DNA of 64,000 bases from Bradyrhizobium sp. (GTDB lineage Bacteria; Pseudomonadota; Alphaproteobacteria; Rhizobiales; Xanthobacteraceae). The DNA is taken from positions 19,208 through 83,207 of the forward strand of contig NZ_DAHUXJ010000006.1 of the NCBI RefSeq assembly GCF_027307225.1, written 5' to 3'. The notes beneath the pieces are model-generated. The model did no database searches, had not been told where the DNA came from, and worked only from the letters and a program-made list of their open reading frames with translations. Of the stretch, positions 35,028 through 44,522 are shown in pieces (position 1 is the stretch's first letter; each line of letters opens with the position of its first letter). Both the position numbers and the translations under genes were made by a program.

Positions 35028-36767
35028 ATGAAATCTATTGCGCCATCAGGCTCCAAGAAGGCCTCGAGCCTTTCGCTCGCTTTCAAGCTTTATTCGGTTT
35101 TTGCCCTGTTCGCGGTCTTGACCGCAGCGATCACGGTGCTCTCCGACTACAACACCCGGCGCGCCGCCGCTCTTACCCAGGAAATCGAAACGGCGGGCGA
35201 GGCTGCGCTCAATGTCGAGCGCGTCAACTCGCTGGTTTACGCCGTGGTGATGGAATCCCGCGGCATCTACATGTCGACAGACCTGCCGGTCGTGAAAAAA
35301 TACGGCGACGGGCTGCACAAGTTCAGCGACCGGTTGCTTGGCGTCGTCAAAAAGTGGCAATCCATCGTCCAGGACGACGATCGCGAACAATTTGTCGCCT
35401 TCAAGAAGCGTATCGATACATTCGTCGAATTCCGCAACGAACTCGTCCGCCGCGCGGTCGAAATCAGTCACGGGGCGGGCCGGGAATGGGGCGACAACGA
35501 CGCCAACCGAAACGTGCGCAAGGCGTTAAATAAGGATCTGGAAGCTCTCTCGAAGGTCTATGCGGAACGCAGCGGGAAGATCGCCGAGCAGACCGCGGTT
35601 AATCACGAGTTGGCTTTCCTCCTGACCTGCCTTGGCGGGTTGGAACTAGCGCTTGTCGCCATCGGCATCTTCATCATCGCGCGGTCCGTAGCGAGGCCGC
35701 TGTCCGTGATTACCACCACCATCAAGCAGGTTGCCGAGGGGACCGAGGGCATTGAGGTTCCGCACACCGGACGGCAGGACGAAATCGGCGCATTGGCCCG
35801 CGCGATCCAGATTTTCCAGGAAGCGATGGAACGCAACCGCAACCTCAATTCGCAGGTGCTGATGGATTCCAAGGCGCGCGACGAGCGCACCCGACAAATC
35901 GAGACTTCTGTGGAATCGTTCCGTGGCGCCATTGGCAGCGTCCTCGGCGCCGTGAACGACAATGCCTCCGCCATGCGCGATACCGCGCAGTCGATTTCCA
36001 GCGTCGCATCCGACGCCAGCGGGCGGGCGAATGCCGCCGCGCGTGCGACCGAACAAGCCTCCAGCAATGTCTTTGCCGTTGCGAGCGCCGCCGAGGAGTT
36101 GTCGACTTCGATCGAAGAAATCGGCCGGCAAGTGCGGCAATCGGCGGAGGTGGTCGAACAAGCCGGCCAGCGCACCGAAAAATCGGTTGCCGAAATTGAA
36201 AGCCTGGCTGCGGCAACCCAGCGCATCGACGGCGTGCTCAACCTCATCCAGGCGATCGCTGAGCAGACCAACCTTCTGGCGCTGAACGCCACCATCGAAG
36301 CCGCCCGCGCCGGCGAGGCTGGCCGCGGTTTTGCCGTCGTGGCCCATGAAGTCAAGGCGCTCGCCGGCCAGACTGCCAAGGCCACTTCGGAAATCGGCCA
36401 GAACATCAGCATGATCCAGGCTTCGACGCGCAATGCGGTCGAAGCGGTGCGTGAGATCGGCACCGCGGTGCGCGAGATCAACGCAGTCACCAGCAATATT
36501 GCCGGTGCGGTTGGGCAGCAGGATGCGGCTACCCGCGAGATCTCGCAGAATGCCCAGCTCGCGGCCGATGGCAACTCGACCCTCGTCGAGAACATCGGCT
36601 CGCTCAACGACGCAATCGAGAACACCAACAAGGGCGCCGCATCGGTGCTCTCCACCTCAACCGACCTCGCATCAACCGCCGAACGGCTGTCGCGTGAAGT
36701 CGAAAAATTCTTCCAGGATCTGCGCGCCGCGAGCGATAACTCCGCGCTGACGGTTGCCGCCGGCTAA
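35028..36767 (+). CDS. Methyl-accepting chemotaxis protein
   Basis: Inner-membrane chemoreceptor of 579 residues. TM1 lies at about 18-40, a helical periplasmic sensor at about 41-190, TM2 ([20 protein letters not shown]) near 196-218, HAMP at about 219-275 ([17 protein letters not shown]), then the signalling domain at about 300-560. The highly conserved tip [20 protein letters not shown] near residue 412 contacts CheA and CheW. The ligand is unknown. It stands alone, with no che genes in the window. Confidence 0.93.
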   Translation: MKSIAPSGSKKASSLSLAFKLYSVFALFAVLTAAITVLSDYNTRRAAALTQEIETAGEAALNVERVNSLVYAVVMESRGIYMSTDLPVVKKYGDGLHKFSDRLLGVVKKWQSIVQDDDREQFVAFKKRIDTFVEFRNELVRRAVEISHGAGREWGDNDANRNVRKALNKDLEALSKVYAERSGKIAEQTAVNHELAFLLTCLGGLELALVAIGIFIIARSVARPLSVITTTIKQVAEGTEGIEVPHTGRQDEIGALARAIQIFQEAMERNRNLNSQVLMDSKARDERTRQIETSVESFRGAIGSVLGAVNDNASAMRDTAQSISSVASDASGRANAAARATEQASSNVFAVASAAEELSTSIEEIGRQVRQSAEVVEQAGQRTEKSVAEIESLAAATQRIDGVLNLIQAIAEQTNLLALNATIEAARAGEAGRGFAVVAHEVKALAGQTAKATSEIGQNISMIQASTRNAVEAVREIGTAVREINAVTSNIAGAVGQQDAATREISQNAQLAADGNSTLVENIGSLNDAIENTNKGAASVLSTSTDLASTAERLSREVEKFFQDLRAASDNSALTVAAG

Positions 36768-36830
36768 ACCAGCGGGCAAGGCGTCAACGGGCATGAGACT
36801 GACGAATGGTCCGCATTCACCATTCGCTTC

Positions 36831-38369
36831 TCACATTGTCGCGCCGAGCACCCAGGGCGCGAATTCGGCGCCGCCGAAATCAAAGCTCTCGCTCTTGGTC
36901 GGCAGACCGGAAGCGGTCTTGAGCATCAGCTCAAAAATGCGCTCGCCGCATTGCTGCACGGTCTCCTCGCCATCGAGGATGGTGCCGCAATTGACGTCCA
37001 TGTCGCCTTCCATGCGCTTGTACATCGGCGTGTTGGTCGCAAGCTTGATCGATGGCGCGGGCTTGCAGCCGAACACACTGCCGCGGCCAGTCGTGAAGCA
37101 GACGAGATTGGCGCCGCCCGCGACCTGTCCCGTCGCCGCGACCGGGTCGTAGCCGGGCGTGTCCATGAAGACAAAACCCTTCTTGGTGACGGCTTCGGCA
37201 TAGTTCAGCACGTCGACCAGGTTGGTGCTGCCGGCCTTCGCCATCGCACCCAGCGACTTTTCCAGGATGGTGGTGAGACCGCCGGCCTTGTTGCCGGGGC
37301 TCGGATTGGCGTTCATCTCGGCGCCTTCGCGCGCCGTGTAGTCCTCCCACCAGCGCATCAGGTTCACGAGCTTCTCACCGACCTCGCGGCTGACCGCGCG
37401 CCGGGTCAAGAGATGCTCGGCGCCGTAGGTCTCCGGCGTCTCCGACAGAATGACCGTGCCGCCATGGCGGACAAGAAGGTCACTCGCAGCTCCCAACGCC
37501 GGGTTGGCCGAAACCCCGGAATAGCCGTCCGAGCCGCCGCATTGCAGCGCCACGGTCAGTTCGCTCGCCGCGACCGCCTCGCGCTTGACCTTGTTGGCGT
37601 CGGTGAGCGCCTCGCGCACAAAGGCAACCCCGGCTTCGACCGTCTTGCGCGTGCCGCCGATCTGCTGAATCTCCAGCTCGCGCAAGCGCCCGGCGAGTTT
37701 CTGCTCCAGCATCAGCCCGCCGATCTGGTTGACCTCGCAGCCCAGGCCCAACACGACAACGGCGGCGAAATTCGCATGCCGTGCATAGCCGCCAAGCGTC
37801 CGCCGCAGCAGCGCCAACGGCTCATCCTGCGTCATGCCGCAGCCGGTCTTGTGGGTCAGCGCGACGACGCCGTCAACATTGGGGAAATCAGCGAGCGGAT
37901 TGTCGCCGGTGAACGGATTCTTCCTGAATACGTCGGCCACCAGACCGGCGACATGCGCGCTGCAATTCACCGAGGTGAGGATGCCGATGTAGTTGCGGGT
38001 GGCGACCCGCCCGTCGGGACGACGGATGCCGTCGAACGTCGCCGGCAGGTCGAAATTCGGTGCCGGCTTCACATCGACGCCGAACGCATAGTCCTTGGCG
38101 AAATCGCCCATACCGCAATTCTGCGTGTGGACATGCTGGCCCGGCGCAATGGGTGTGGTGGCAAAGCCGATGATCTGGCCGTAACGGCGGACCGGCTCGC
38201 CGACCGCGATCGGTTTGATCGCGACTTTATGACCGGCCGGAATGCGCTCGAGGGTGGTCACGCCCTCAGCGACCACAAGACCCGCCGGCAGGCTCGATCG
38301 CGCGATCAGCACGCCATCATCGGGATGCAGACGAATAACGGGCGGTGGGGTCATGGGGATCTCCTTCAT
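36831..38369 (-). CDS. UxaA family dehydratase (altronate/galactarate dehydratase-like)
   Basis: 512 residues. N-terminal SAF domain (about 10-85, HPDDGVLIARSSLPAGLVV) followed by the large dehydratase domain with NYIGILTSVNCSAHVAG, THKTGCGM and GLGCEVNQIGG; the iron-binding cysteines fall in these segments. Members dehydrate sugar acids such as altronate or galactarate. Neighbours on the same strand are an HpcH/HpaI aldolase and an Ldh-family dehydrogenase, which together would suit breakdown of a hydroxy or sugar acid. The precise substrate is not known. Confidence 0.88.
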   Translation of the reverse strand: MKEIPMTPPPVIRLHPDDGVLIARSSLPAGLVVAEGVTTLERIPAGHKVAIKPIAVGEPVRRYGQIIGFATTPIAPGQHVHTQNCGMGDFAKDYAFGVDVKPAPNFDLPATFDGIRRPDGRVATRNYIGILTSVNCSAHVAGLVADVFRKNPFTGDNPLADFPNVDGVVALTHKTGCGMTQDEPLALLRRTLGGYARHANFAAVVVLGLGCEVNQIGGLMLEQKLAGRLRELEIQQIGGTRKTVEAGVAFVREALTDANKVKREAVAASELTVALQCGGSDGYSGVSANPALGAASDLLVRHGGTVILSETPETYGAEHLLTRRAVSREVGEKLVNLMRWWEDYTAREGAEMNANPSPGNKAGGLTTILEKSLGAMAKAGSTNLVDVLNYAEAVTKKGFVFMDTPGYDPVAATGQVAGGANLVCFTTGRGSVFGCKPAPSIKLATNTPMYKRMEGDMDVNCGTILDGEETVQQCGERIFELMLKTASGLPTKSESFDFGGAEFAPWVLGATM

Positions 38370-38382
38370 ACTCTAAAAGTAT

Positions 38383-38499
38383 CGTGCCGCGGACGCTGCG
38401 CAGCGCGAGCGATGCGCTGCTGATCCGGGGCCCAGGCAAGCGCGCAACGTCAATGGATCCCGGATCTGCGATGCAGCGCTGCATCGCGTCCGGGACACG
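38383..38499. repeat. Palindromic intergenic repeat
   Basis: Ends pair as CGTGCCGCGGACGC and GCGTCCGGGACACG, with internal GCGATGCAGCGCTGCATCGC forming a strong hairpin. It fills the gap between two genes of one putative operon. Confidence 0.6.
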
Positions 38500-38505
38500 A
38501 GAGGC

Positions 38506-39285
38506 TCAGGCCTTGCCGCCCGACTCCTTGCGGGTCTGCGCGACCTGCATCCGCGCATAGGTCGCCATCAGGCCAACTTCGTTGAACAGGGTCACCAATT
38601 GGAAGCCCATGTTGATCGCGCGCTGTGCGCCATCGGCACCGGAGCAATGGATGCCGGGATGCAGGTTGCGCTTGCCGCATTCCTTCACGATCTTCTCGTA
38701 GATCTTGAGGATCTCGGGCTCCTCGCGATCGAGCTTCGGCACCAGCCCATAGGAGAAACCGAGGTCCGACGGCCCGATATAAACACCGTCGATGCCTTCG
38801 ACATCGAGGATCGCCTCCATGTTGCCGATCGCGGTTCTCGTCTCCATCATCGGCAGCAGGACGATTTCATGGTTGGCCGTTTTTTGATAGCTGCCGGCTG
38901 TGCCGTAGAGGCCCGCGCGGATCGGGCCATTCGAACGCGTGCCCATTGGCGGGTATTTGCCGTAGGCGACGAGGTTCCTGGCTTCTTCCGGCGTGTTGAT
39001 CATCGGGCAGATCACGCCATAGGCGCCGCCATCGAGCACCTTGCCGATGATGCCGGGCTCGTTCCACGGCACGCGCACCATCGGCGTCACCGGATGGCCG
39101 TGCATGGCCTGAAAACACTGGATCATCGACTGATAGTCCTGCACGCCATGCTGCATATCGACGGTGACGCTGTCGAAACCGCATTGCGCGATCACCTCGG
39201 CCGAGAAGCCGGAGGGAATCGCAAGCCAGGAGTTCAAAACCACCTTGCCCGACGCCCAGATTTCCTTGACCTTGTTTGCCATCAT
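38506..39285 (-). CDS. HpcH/HpaI family aldolase
   Basis: Class II metal-dependent aldolase of 259 residues from MMANKVKEIWASGK. Family features: GFDSVTVDMQHGVQDY near 40, PMVRVPWNEPGIIGKVLDGG near 70, MMETRTAIGNMEAI near 142, and GVYIGPSDLGFSYG near 165. It could be the 4-hydroxy-2-oxoheptanedioate aldolase (HpaI) of the homoprotocatechuate pathway, whose regulator hpaR lies two genes away, or act with the neighbouring dehydratase on sugar acids. The open frame extends much further upstream, but that part is the shadow of the Ldh gene. Confidence 0.85.
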   Translation of the reverse strand: MMANKVKEIWASGKVVLNSWLAIPSGFSAEVIAQCGFDSVTVDMQHGVQDYQSMIQCFQAMHGHPVTPMVRVPWNEPGIIGKVLDGGAYGVICPMINTPEEARNLVAYGKYPPMGTRSNGPIRAGLYGTAGSYQKTANHEIVLLPMMETRTAIGNMEAILDVEGIDGVYIGPSDLGFSYGLVPKLDREEPEILKIYEKIVKECGKRNLHPGIHCSGADGAQRAINMGFQLVTLFNEVGLMATYARMQVAQTRKESGGKA

Positions 39286-39428
39286 TCTTTCCCTGAGTTC
39301 TTTCCCTGCTTTGTAATCGGTTTCGGCCTCGCGAACGGAGGCCGCAAAAGGGCCAATTCGATATCCGTTTGTAGCGTTGAACCAGGCACTTGGCTCGCCA
39401 AAATCATGCACTACTGGGTTGCCCCGCA

Positions 39429-40514
39429 TTACTGGGTTGCCCTTTGAATGCTCGCCTCGCCGACGCCGACGTCGCGGGCGGTGTTGACGATTGCCGCCCA
39501 GGTATCGTCCGGCAGCGGGACGCCATTTTTTGTGCGCTCGGTGCGGGTCTTGCGCTCGACATCGCCCGGGATCATGACCGGCTCGCCACCTGCGATCGGC
39601 TTGGTGGCGCGGATGAAGTCGACGTAACGGGAAATCTCGCCATCGAAGAAATGCGCGGGATCGACGACCTTCGGGTCGATGTAGAAGGCCAGCATGCCAT
39701 TGGCGAAGCGCCGGTTGGGTGCGGTCGCGCCCGTCCCGGTCAAAGCGCCGCCGAGCAGCTCGCACATGAACGCAAGCCCTGATCCCTTGTGCTCGCCGAA
39801 GGCGCGGATCGCGCCTGACCCCTTGGTGTGATCGCGCGGACCATCTGATGTATAGGGACCATAGAGCACGTGTGGATCTTCGCTCAACGAGCCATCGGCA
39901 TCGATCAACGCGCCCTTGGGCAGCTTCTTGCCGCCGCGGCTTGCGACCAGACACTTGCCTTCGGCGACAATCGAAGTCGCGAAATCGAGCACAATGGGGT
40001 CCTGGCCCTGGCGCGGAACGCCGACGCAATAAGGTGCGGTCGACAGCCGTTTCTCCACACCACCGAATGGCGCAACCAGAAGCGAGCCGGCCGCATTGAC
40101 GAAGTGCACGGAGACGAGGTCTTCGGCTGCCGCCATCTCGGCCCAGTCGCCAACCCGGCCGATATGTCCGGCATTGCGCAAGGCAACGGCGGCGAGCCCT
40201 GCCTTCTTGCATTTCTCGATGCCGATCTTCACCGCAACCGGCGCGACGGTCTGCCCATAACCGAACTTCCCGTCCACCACCGCCAGCGACGGCATATCGA
40301 CCACGACCTCCGCCGTCTGGTTTGGAACGACCGAACCCATCTTCTTCCAGCGCATATAGACGGGGACGCGGATCACCCCATGGCTGTCATGCCCGGTGAG
40401 GTTGGCGGTCGTCAGATAGCTCGCGATGCGGCGCGCTTCCTCCGGCAAGGATTCGGCGTGGCCAAAAACATCGGCCACAAAGTCAATGAGATTTGAAACC
40501 TGTATCGTGACCAT
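39429..40514 (-). CDS. Ldh family NAD(P)-dependent oxidoreductase
   Basis: Malate/(sulfo)lactate dehydrogenase family, 361 residues from MVTIQVSNLIDF. Typical features: TANLTGHDSHGVIRVP near residue 35 (substrate His), RNAGHIGRVGDWAEMAAAED near 110, VLDFATSIVAEGKCLVA near 165, and EHKGSGLAFMCELLGGALTG near 222. It oxidises a 2-hydroxy acid; which one is not clear. First of three leftward genes with the aldolase and the UxaA-type dehydratase. Confidence 0.88.
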   Translation of the reverse strand: MVTIQVSNLIDFVADVFGHAESLPEEARRIASYLTTANLTGHDSHGVIRVPVYMRWKKMGSVVPNQTAEVVVDMPSLAVVDGKFGYGQTVAPVAVKIGIEKCKKAGLAAVALRNAGHIGRVGDWAEMAAAEDLVSVHFVNAAGSLLVAPFGGVEKRLSTAPYCVGVPRQGQDPIVLDFATSIVAEGKCLVASRGGKKLPKGALIDADGSLSEDPHVLYGPYTSDGPRDHTKGSGAIRAFGEHKGSGLAFMCELLGGALTGTGATAPNRRFANGMLAFYIDPKVVDPAHFFDGEISRYVDFIRATKPIAGGEPVMIPGDVERKTRTERTKNGVPLPDDTWAAIVNTARDVGVGEASIQRATQ

Positions 40515-40648
40515 CTTCGTCGTCGTTCTCCCTGGTTCGGCGCCCGTTTTATCGTGACGCCTTATGCACTTTTCCATGCGCGCGTTTTGTCCGGCAAGCA
40601 AGACCGCCAGGCATGCCGAAACGCCCGGTACGACATGAAGATTTGCGG

Positions 40649-41173
40649 CTATCGTTTGCCTTCCGAAGGTCCGGCATCGCTCACTTCGAGCGTCGCCAGG
40701 CTAGCTTCCAGCACGGCCAGCATGTCCTGCAGTTCGGCAAGTTTTTGCGTGCCATAGCGCTGCGTAATCGCGGCGTAGATGGCTTCCGAGGTAGGAGCAA
40801 CAAGTTCAATCAGCTTCAGTCCCTTCTGCGAGATCGAAACGACGCCGCGGCGCAGGTCGGCCTTTGCGGTTCGGCGCTCGATCAACTGGCGCGTGTCAAG
40901 ATCGCGCAGGATCCGCGACAGGCTCGGGCCAAGCAGGAAAGCGAGGCGGGCCAATTCCGTCACCTCGATCGCCTCGACAGCGGCAAGCGCCCGCAGGATC
41001 CGCCATTGCTGCTCGGTCAATCCATGCCGGCGCAGCGATGGGCGGAACTGTTTCATCACCGCCTCCCGCGCGCGCAACAGCGACATCGGGAGCGATTTCG
41101 AGAAGTCCCGCATCGGAATTGGACGCTCAAGCTGGTGCGTATCGCCCGTGCCGATCGATTTCTTAGCCGTCAT
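40649..41173 (-). CDS. hpaR: HpaR, MarR-family regulator of homoprotocatechuate degradation
   Basis: 174 residues from MTAKKSIGTGDTH. Winged-helix MarR fold with SLLRAREAVMKQFRPSLRRH, LTEQQWRILRALAA, the recognition region LARLAFLLGPSLSRILRDLD, and wing ERRTAKADLRRGVVSIS. The opening PMRDFSKSLPMSLLRAREA is typical of HpaR. It is divergent from hpaF-hpaE and faces a perfect palindrome in the shared promoter region. Ligands in known cases are pathway intermediates. Confidence 0.87.
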   Translation of the reverse strand: MTAKKSIGTGDTHQLERPIPMRDFSKSLPMSLLRAREAVMKQFRPSLRRHGLTEQQWRILRALAAVEAIEVTELARLAFLLGPSLSRILRDLDTRQLIERRTAKADLRRGVVSISQKGLKLIELVAPTSEAIYAAITQRYGTQKLAELQDMLAVLEASLATLEVSDAGPSEGKR

Positions 41174-41240
41174 GGTCGGTCGTCCGTTGGCCGAAGGATG
41201 ATGCACCGCACAAATCTCAATTCGATTTGCCGGGCATAAT

Positions 41241-41252
41241 TTAACATGTTAA
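41241..41252. promoter_or_regulatory. Candidate HpaR operator
   Basis: TTAACATGTTAA is a perfect 12 bp palindrome between hpaR and hpaF, in an otherwise GC-rich region. Size and symmetry suit a MarR-family dimer. Confidence 0.6.
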
Positions 41253-41375
41253 TCATCTTCCCGACATCAGGATTTTTACGTTCTGCGCCAAGGCCGGCAC
41301 AATCCGTGCCGACGATGGCTCGCCCGGTGAGCCGATATTGCCCGCTCGAGAGCGCCCACATGGAGTAACCCCGCC

Positions 41376-41774
41376 ATGCCCCATTTCACGATCGAGTACT
41401 CGGCCAATCTCGATAGCCAGATCGACATGGCGAAGGTCGTGGAAATGGTTCGCACGGCGGCCGTGGAGGCGGGTATCTTCCCGCTCGGCGGCATCCGCGT
41501 CCGCGCGGTGCGCTGCGAACATTATGCAATCGGCGACGGCAATCCTGATTTTGCTTTCCTCGACATGCTGCTTCGGCTCGGCGAGGGCCGCGACCTCAAA
41601 ACCCGGAAAGAAGCCGGCGAACATATTTTTCGCGCGTTGTCGGCATACCTTGATCCCGTTTTCGCGAAACGCAAATTCGCCCTGTCGTTCGACATGCAGA
41701 TCAACGACAAGGAAACCAGCTGGAAGCGCAACAATATCCATGAGGCGTTGAAAGCGGAGGCTGCACATGGATAA
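41376..41774 (+). CDS. hpaF: HpaF, 5-carboxymethyl-2-hydroxymuconate delta-isomerase
   Basis: 132 residues beginning MPHFTIEYSANLD; after Met removal the N-terminal proline is the catalytic base of this tautomerase family. GGIRVRAVRCEHYAIGDG and LRLGEGRDLKTRKEAGEHIF follow as expected. It overlaps hpaE by eight bases. Confidence 0.92.
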   Translation: MPHFTIEYSANLDSQIDMAKVVEMVRTAAVEAGIFPLGGIRVRAVRCEHYAIGDGNPDFAFLDMLLRLGEGRDLKTRKEAGEHIFRALSAYLDPVFAKRKFALSFDMQINDKETSWKRNNIHEALKAEAAHG

Positions 41775-43305
41775 ACCGGCTCCAAAGTCCGACCCGTTTC
41801 GCGCCAATCTAGACCGCGCCGCTCCCCTGCTCGCGAAATTGAAGACCGAAGGCATCTTGCATCTGATCGGCGGCCAGAGCGTGCCGTCGATTTCCGGCGC
41901 GACCTTCGAGACCAGGTCGCCGATCGACAGCACCGTGCTCGCGAACGTGGCGCGGGGAACCGCCGAAGACATCGACCGCGCGGCAACTGCCGCCAGCCTT
42001 GCCTTCAAGACCTGGCGCGATATGGCCGCGGCGATGCGGCGCAAACTATTGCACCGCGTTGCCGACGCTATCGTAGACCACGCCGACGATATTGCCGTGC
42101 TCGAATGTATCGACACCGGGCAGGCCTATCGCTTCATGGCCAAAGCGGCGATCCGGGCCGCAGAAAACTTCCGCTTCTTTGCCGACAAATGCGCCGAGGC
42201 CCGCGATGGGCTGAATACGCCGAGCGAGGAGCACTGGAACATTTCGACCCGTGTGCCGATCGGCCCGGTCGGCGTGATCACTCCGTGGAATACGCCCTTC
42301 ATGCTTTCGACCTGGAAGATCGCGCCGGCGCTCGCGGCCGGCTGCACGGTCGTGCACAAGCCCGCCGAATGGTCGCCGGTCACCGCCGACCTGCTGGCGA
42401 GGCTCGTCAAGCAGGCAGGCATCCCGGACGGCGTTCTCAATACCGTGCATGGTCTCGGTGAAGAAGCCGGCAAGGCGCTGACCGAGCACCCGGCCATCAA
42501 GGCGATCGGCTTTGTCGGTGAAAGCGCGACGGGCTCGGCGATCATGACGCAAGGCGCGGCCACCCTGAAGCGGGTGCATTTCGAGCTTGGCGGCAAGAAC
42601 CCGGTGATTGTGTTCGACGATGCCGAACTCGACCGCGCGCTCGACGCCGTCGTCTTCATGATCTATTCGCTCAACGGCGAACGCTGCACCTCCTCCAGCC
42701 GGCTCCTGATTCAGCAGAGCATTGCGGACAAGTTCATCGACAAGCTCGCTGCCCGGGTGCGAGCGCTCAAGGTCGGCCATCCGCTCGATCCCGCAACCGA
42801 AATCGGCCCGCTGATCCACGAGCGGCATCTCGCGAAAGTCTGCAGCTATTTCGACGTGGCGCGGAAGGACGGCGCGGTGATCGCGGTCGGGGGCGCACCG
42901 CATCAAGGTCCAGGCGGCGGGCATTACGTGCAGCCGACGCTGGTCACCGGCGCAACGCGCGACATGCGCGTGGCGCAAGAAGAGGTGTTTGGACCGTTCC
43001 TGACCGTCATCCCCTTCCGCGACGAGCGCGAGGCCGTCGAGATCGCCAATGAGGTGAAATACGGGCTCACCGGCTATGTCTGGACCGCCGATATGGGCCG
43101 TGCGCTGCGCGTCGCCGACGCGCTGGAGGCGGGCATGATCTGGCTCAATTCAGAAAACGTCCGCCATCTGCCAACGCCGTTCGGCGGCATGAAGGCTTCC
43201 GGGATCGGCCGCGACGGCGGCGACTATTCGTTCGATTTCTACATGGAAACAAAGCATGTCTCGCTGGCGCGCGGCACGCACAGGATCCAGCGATTGGGAA
43301 TTTAG
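41767..43305 (+). CDS. hpaE: HpaE, 5-carboxymethyl-2-hydroxymuconic semialdehyde dehydrogenase
   Basis: Aldehyde dehydrogenase of 512 residues. Signature parts: VGVITPWNTPFMLSTWKIAP near 175, the catalytic glutamate in HFELGGKNPVIVFDDAELD near 275, and the catalytic cysteine in NGERCTSSSRLL near 307, with the C-terminal PFGGMKASGIGRDGG. It follows hpaF in the meta-cleavage pathway for 3,4-dihydroxyphenylacetate. A repeat pair separates it from hpaD. Confidence 0.92.
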   Translation: MDKPAPKSDPFRANLDRAAPLLAKLKTEGILHLIGGQSVPSISGATFETRSPIDSTVLANVARGTAEDIDRAATAASLAFKTWRDMAAAMRRKLLHRVADAIVDHADDIAVLECIDTGQAYRFMAKAAIRAAENFRFFADKCAEARDGLNTPSEEHWNISTRVPIGPVGVITPWNTPFMLSTWKIAPALAAGCTVVHKPAEWSPVTADLLARLVKQAGIPDGVLNTVHGLGEEAGKALTEHPAIKAIGFVGESATGSAIMTQGAATLKRVHFELGGKNPVIVFDDAELDRALDAVVFMIYSLNGERCTSSSRLLIQQSIADKFIDKLAARVRALKVGHPLDPATEIGPLIHERHLAKVCSYFDVARKDGAVIAVGGAPHQGPGGGHYVQPTLVTGATRDMRVAQEEVFGPFLTVIPFRDEREAVEIANEVKYGLTGYVWTADMGRALRVADALEAGMIWLNSENVRHLPTPFGGMKASGIGRDGGDYSFDFYMETKHVSLARGTHRIQRLGI

Positions 43306-43307
43306 CG

Positions 43308-43383
43308 CTAGTGCCCACTTTCCGAAGTTCGTGCTCCATCGCAGCACCCACTATCACGAACTTCGGAAAGTCATGGGCACTAG
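43308..43383. repeat. Paired-hairpin element B, hairpin 1
   Basis: 76 bp bounded by CTAGTGCCCA and TGGGCACTAG, stem ACTTTCCGAAGTTCGTG / CACGAACTTCGGAAAGT. The inverted counterpart is 30711-30782. It begins two bases after the hpaE stop. Confidence 0.92.
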
Positions 43384-43397
43384 TAAACTTACCGATT

Positions 43398-43475
43398 CTA
43401 GTACCGCTTATCGATCTGAAGTCCCTGATCGAATTCGCCGCTTGTAGTGCAGGGACTTCAGATCGGCGGTACTAG
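43398..43475. repeat. Paired-hairpin element B, hairpin 2
   Basis: 78 bp bounded by CTAGTACCGC and GCGGTACTAG, stem GATCTGAAGTCCCTG / CAGGGACTTCAGATC. Inverted counterpart of 30614-30692; 14 bases separate it from hairpin 1. Confidence 0.92.
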
Positions 43476-43523
43476 CCACAGCCGTTTGAGCCAACGTGAG
43501 CCCCGGCTTTGCCAGGAAGGACC

Positions 43524-44510
43524 ATGATGCCCATTCCGCAACACGTGTTCGATCCGCAGTTCAACATCATCCGAAGCAGCCACGTCGTGCTCGACGTGGT
43601 GGACCTGAACGCGAGTTCCGCATTCTACGAAAATGCCGTCGGTCTGCATGTCGAGGAACGCGGCAACACGGCGATCTATCTGCGCGGCAGCGAGGAGCAT
43701 CAGCATCATTCACTGGTACTGCGCAAAGCCGCTGCGGCCGCCTGCCATCGGCTTGGCTTCAAGGTCGGCAATGAAGAAGACCTCGACAAGGCAGCTGCGT
43801 TCCTTTCCCAGAATGGCATCGCTCACGCTTTTTCGGAGCAGCCGTTTCAGGGCCGCACCCTCCAGTTCTCCGATCCTTTCGGTTTTGCGATCGAGCTCTA
43901 CGCGTCGATGGACAAGCGCCCGCACCTGCTGCGCCGCTACGATCTCTACAAAGGCTGTCACCCGCAGCGGCTCGATCACTTCAATGTTTTCGCGGCCGAA
44001 GTGCAGGATACGGTCGATTTCTACGCTCGCCTTGGCTTCCGTCTGACCGAGTACGCGGAAGAAGATGGACCCCAGGGGCGGATCGCGGCGGCCTGGTTGC
44101 ACCGCAAGGGCAACGTTCACGATTTCGCTATCACCAACGGCAGAGGCCCTCGTCTGCACCATTTTGCCTATTGGGTGCCGACAGCCATGAACATTTTGCA
44201 CCTGTGCGACGTGATGGCTTCGAGCGGGTACCTCAAGAATATCGAGCGTGGCCCCGGCCGGCATGGTATTTCGAATGCATTCTTCCTTTACGTCCGCGAT
44301 CCAGATGGCCACCGCCTTGAACTCTACACCAGCGATTACTTCACCGGCGATCACGACCATGCACCGATGCGCTGGTCGTTGAACGATCCGCGCCGCCAGA
44401 CGCTGTGGGGGGCGCCCGCCCCGCGCTCGTGGTTCGAGCTGGGGTCGCCATTCCCCGATCAGGCCGTGCGCGAGCCGCAGTTCGTCGCCGACGTCGCGGT
44501 GGCCGACTAA
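43524..44510 (+). CDS. hpaD: HpaD, 3,4-dihydroxyphenylacetate 2,3-dioxygenase
   Basis: Extradiol ring-cleavage dioxygenase of 328 residues from MMPIPQHVFDPQFNI. Two vicinal-oxygen-chelate domains. The metal ligands are readable as His in RLDHFNVFA (near 152), His in RLHHFAYWV (near 212) and Glu in DPDGHRLELYTSDY (near 264). Substrate-loop sequence PRSWFELGSPFPDQ is near the end. It produces the semialdehyde used by HpaE. Other pathway genes (hpaG, hpaH, hpaB/C) are not in the window. Confidence 0.92.
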   Translation: MMPIPQHVFDPQFNIIRSSHVVLDVVDLNASSAFYENAVGLHVEERGNTAIYLRGSEEHQHHSLVLRKAAAAACHRLGFKVGNEEDLDKAAAFLSQNGIAHAFSEQPFQGRTLQFSDPFGFAIELYASMDKRPHLLRRYDLYKGCHPQRLDHFNVFAAEVQDTVDFYARLGFRLTEYAEEDGPQGRIAAAWLHRKGNVHDFAITNGRGPRLHHFAYWVPTAMNILHLCDVMASSGYLKNIERGPGRHGISNAFFLYVRDPDGHRLELYTSDYFTGDHDHAPMRWSLNDPRRQTLWGAPAPRSWFELGSPFPDQAVREPQFVADVAVAD

Positions 44511-44522
44511 TACGGAGACCTC

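Noticed and set aside
39286..40212. N-terminal extension of the HpcH/HpaI aldolase frame
   Set aside because: The extension reads through the Ldh-family gene in another frame and is Arg-rich without homology; the start MMANK fits the family.
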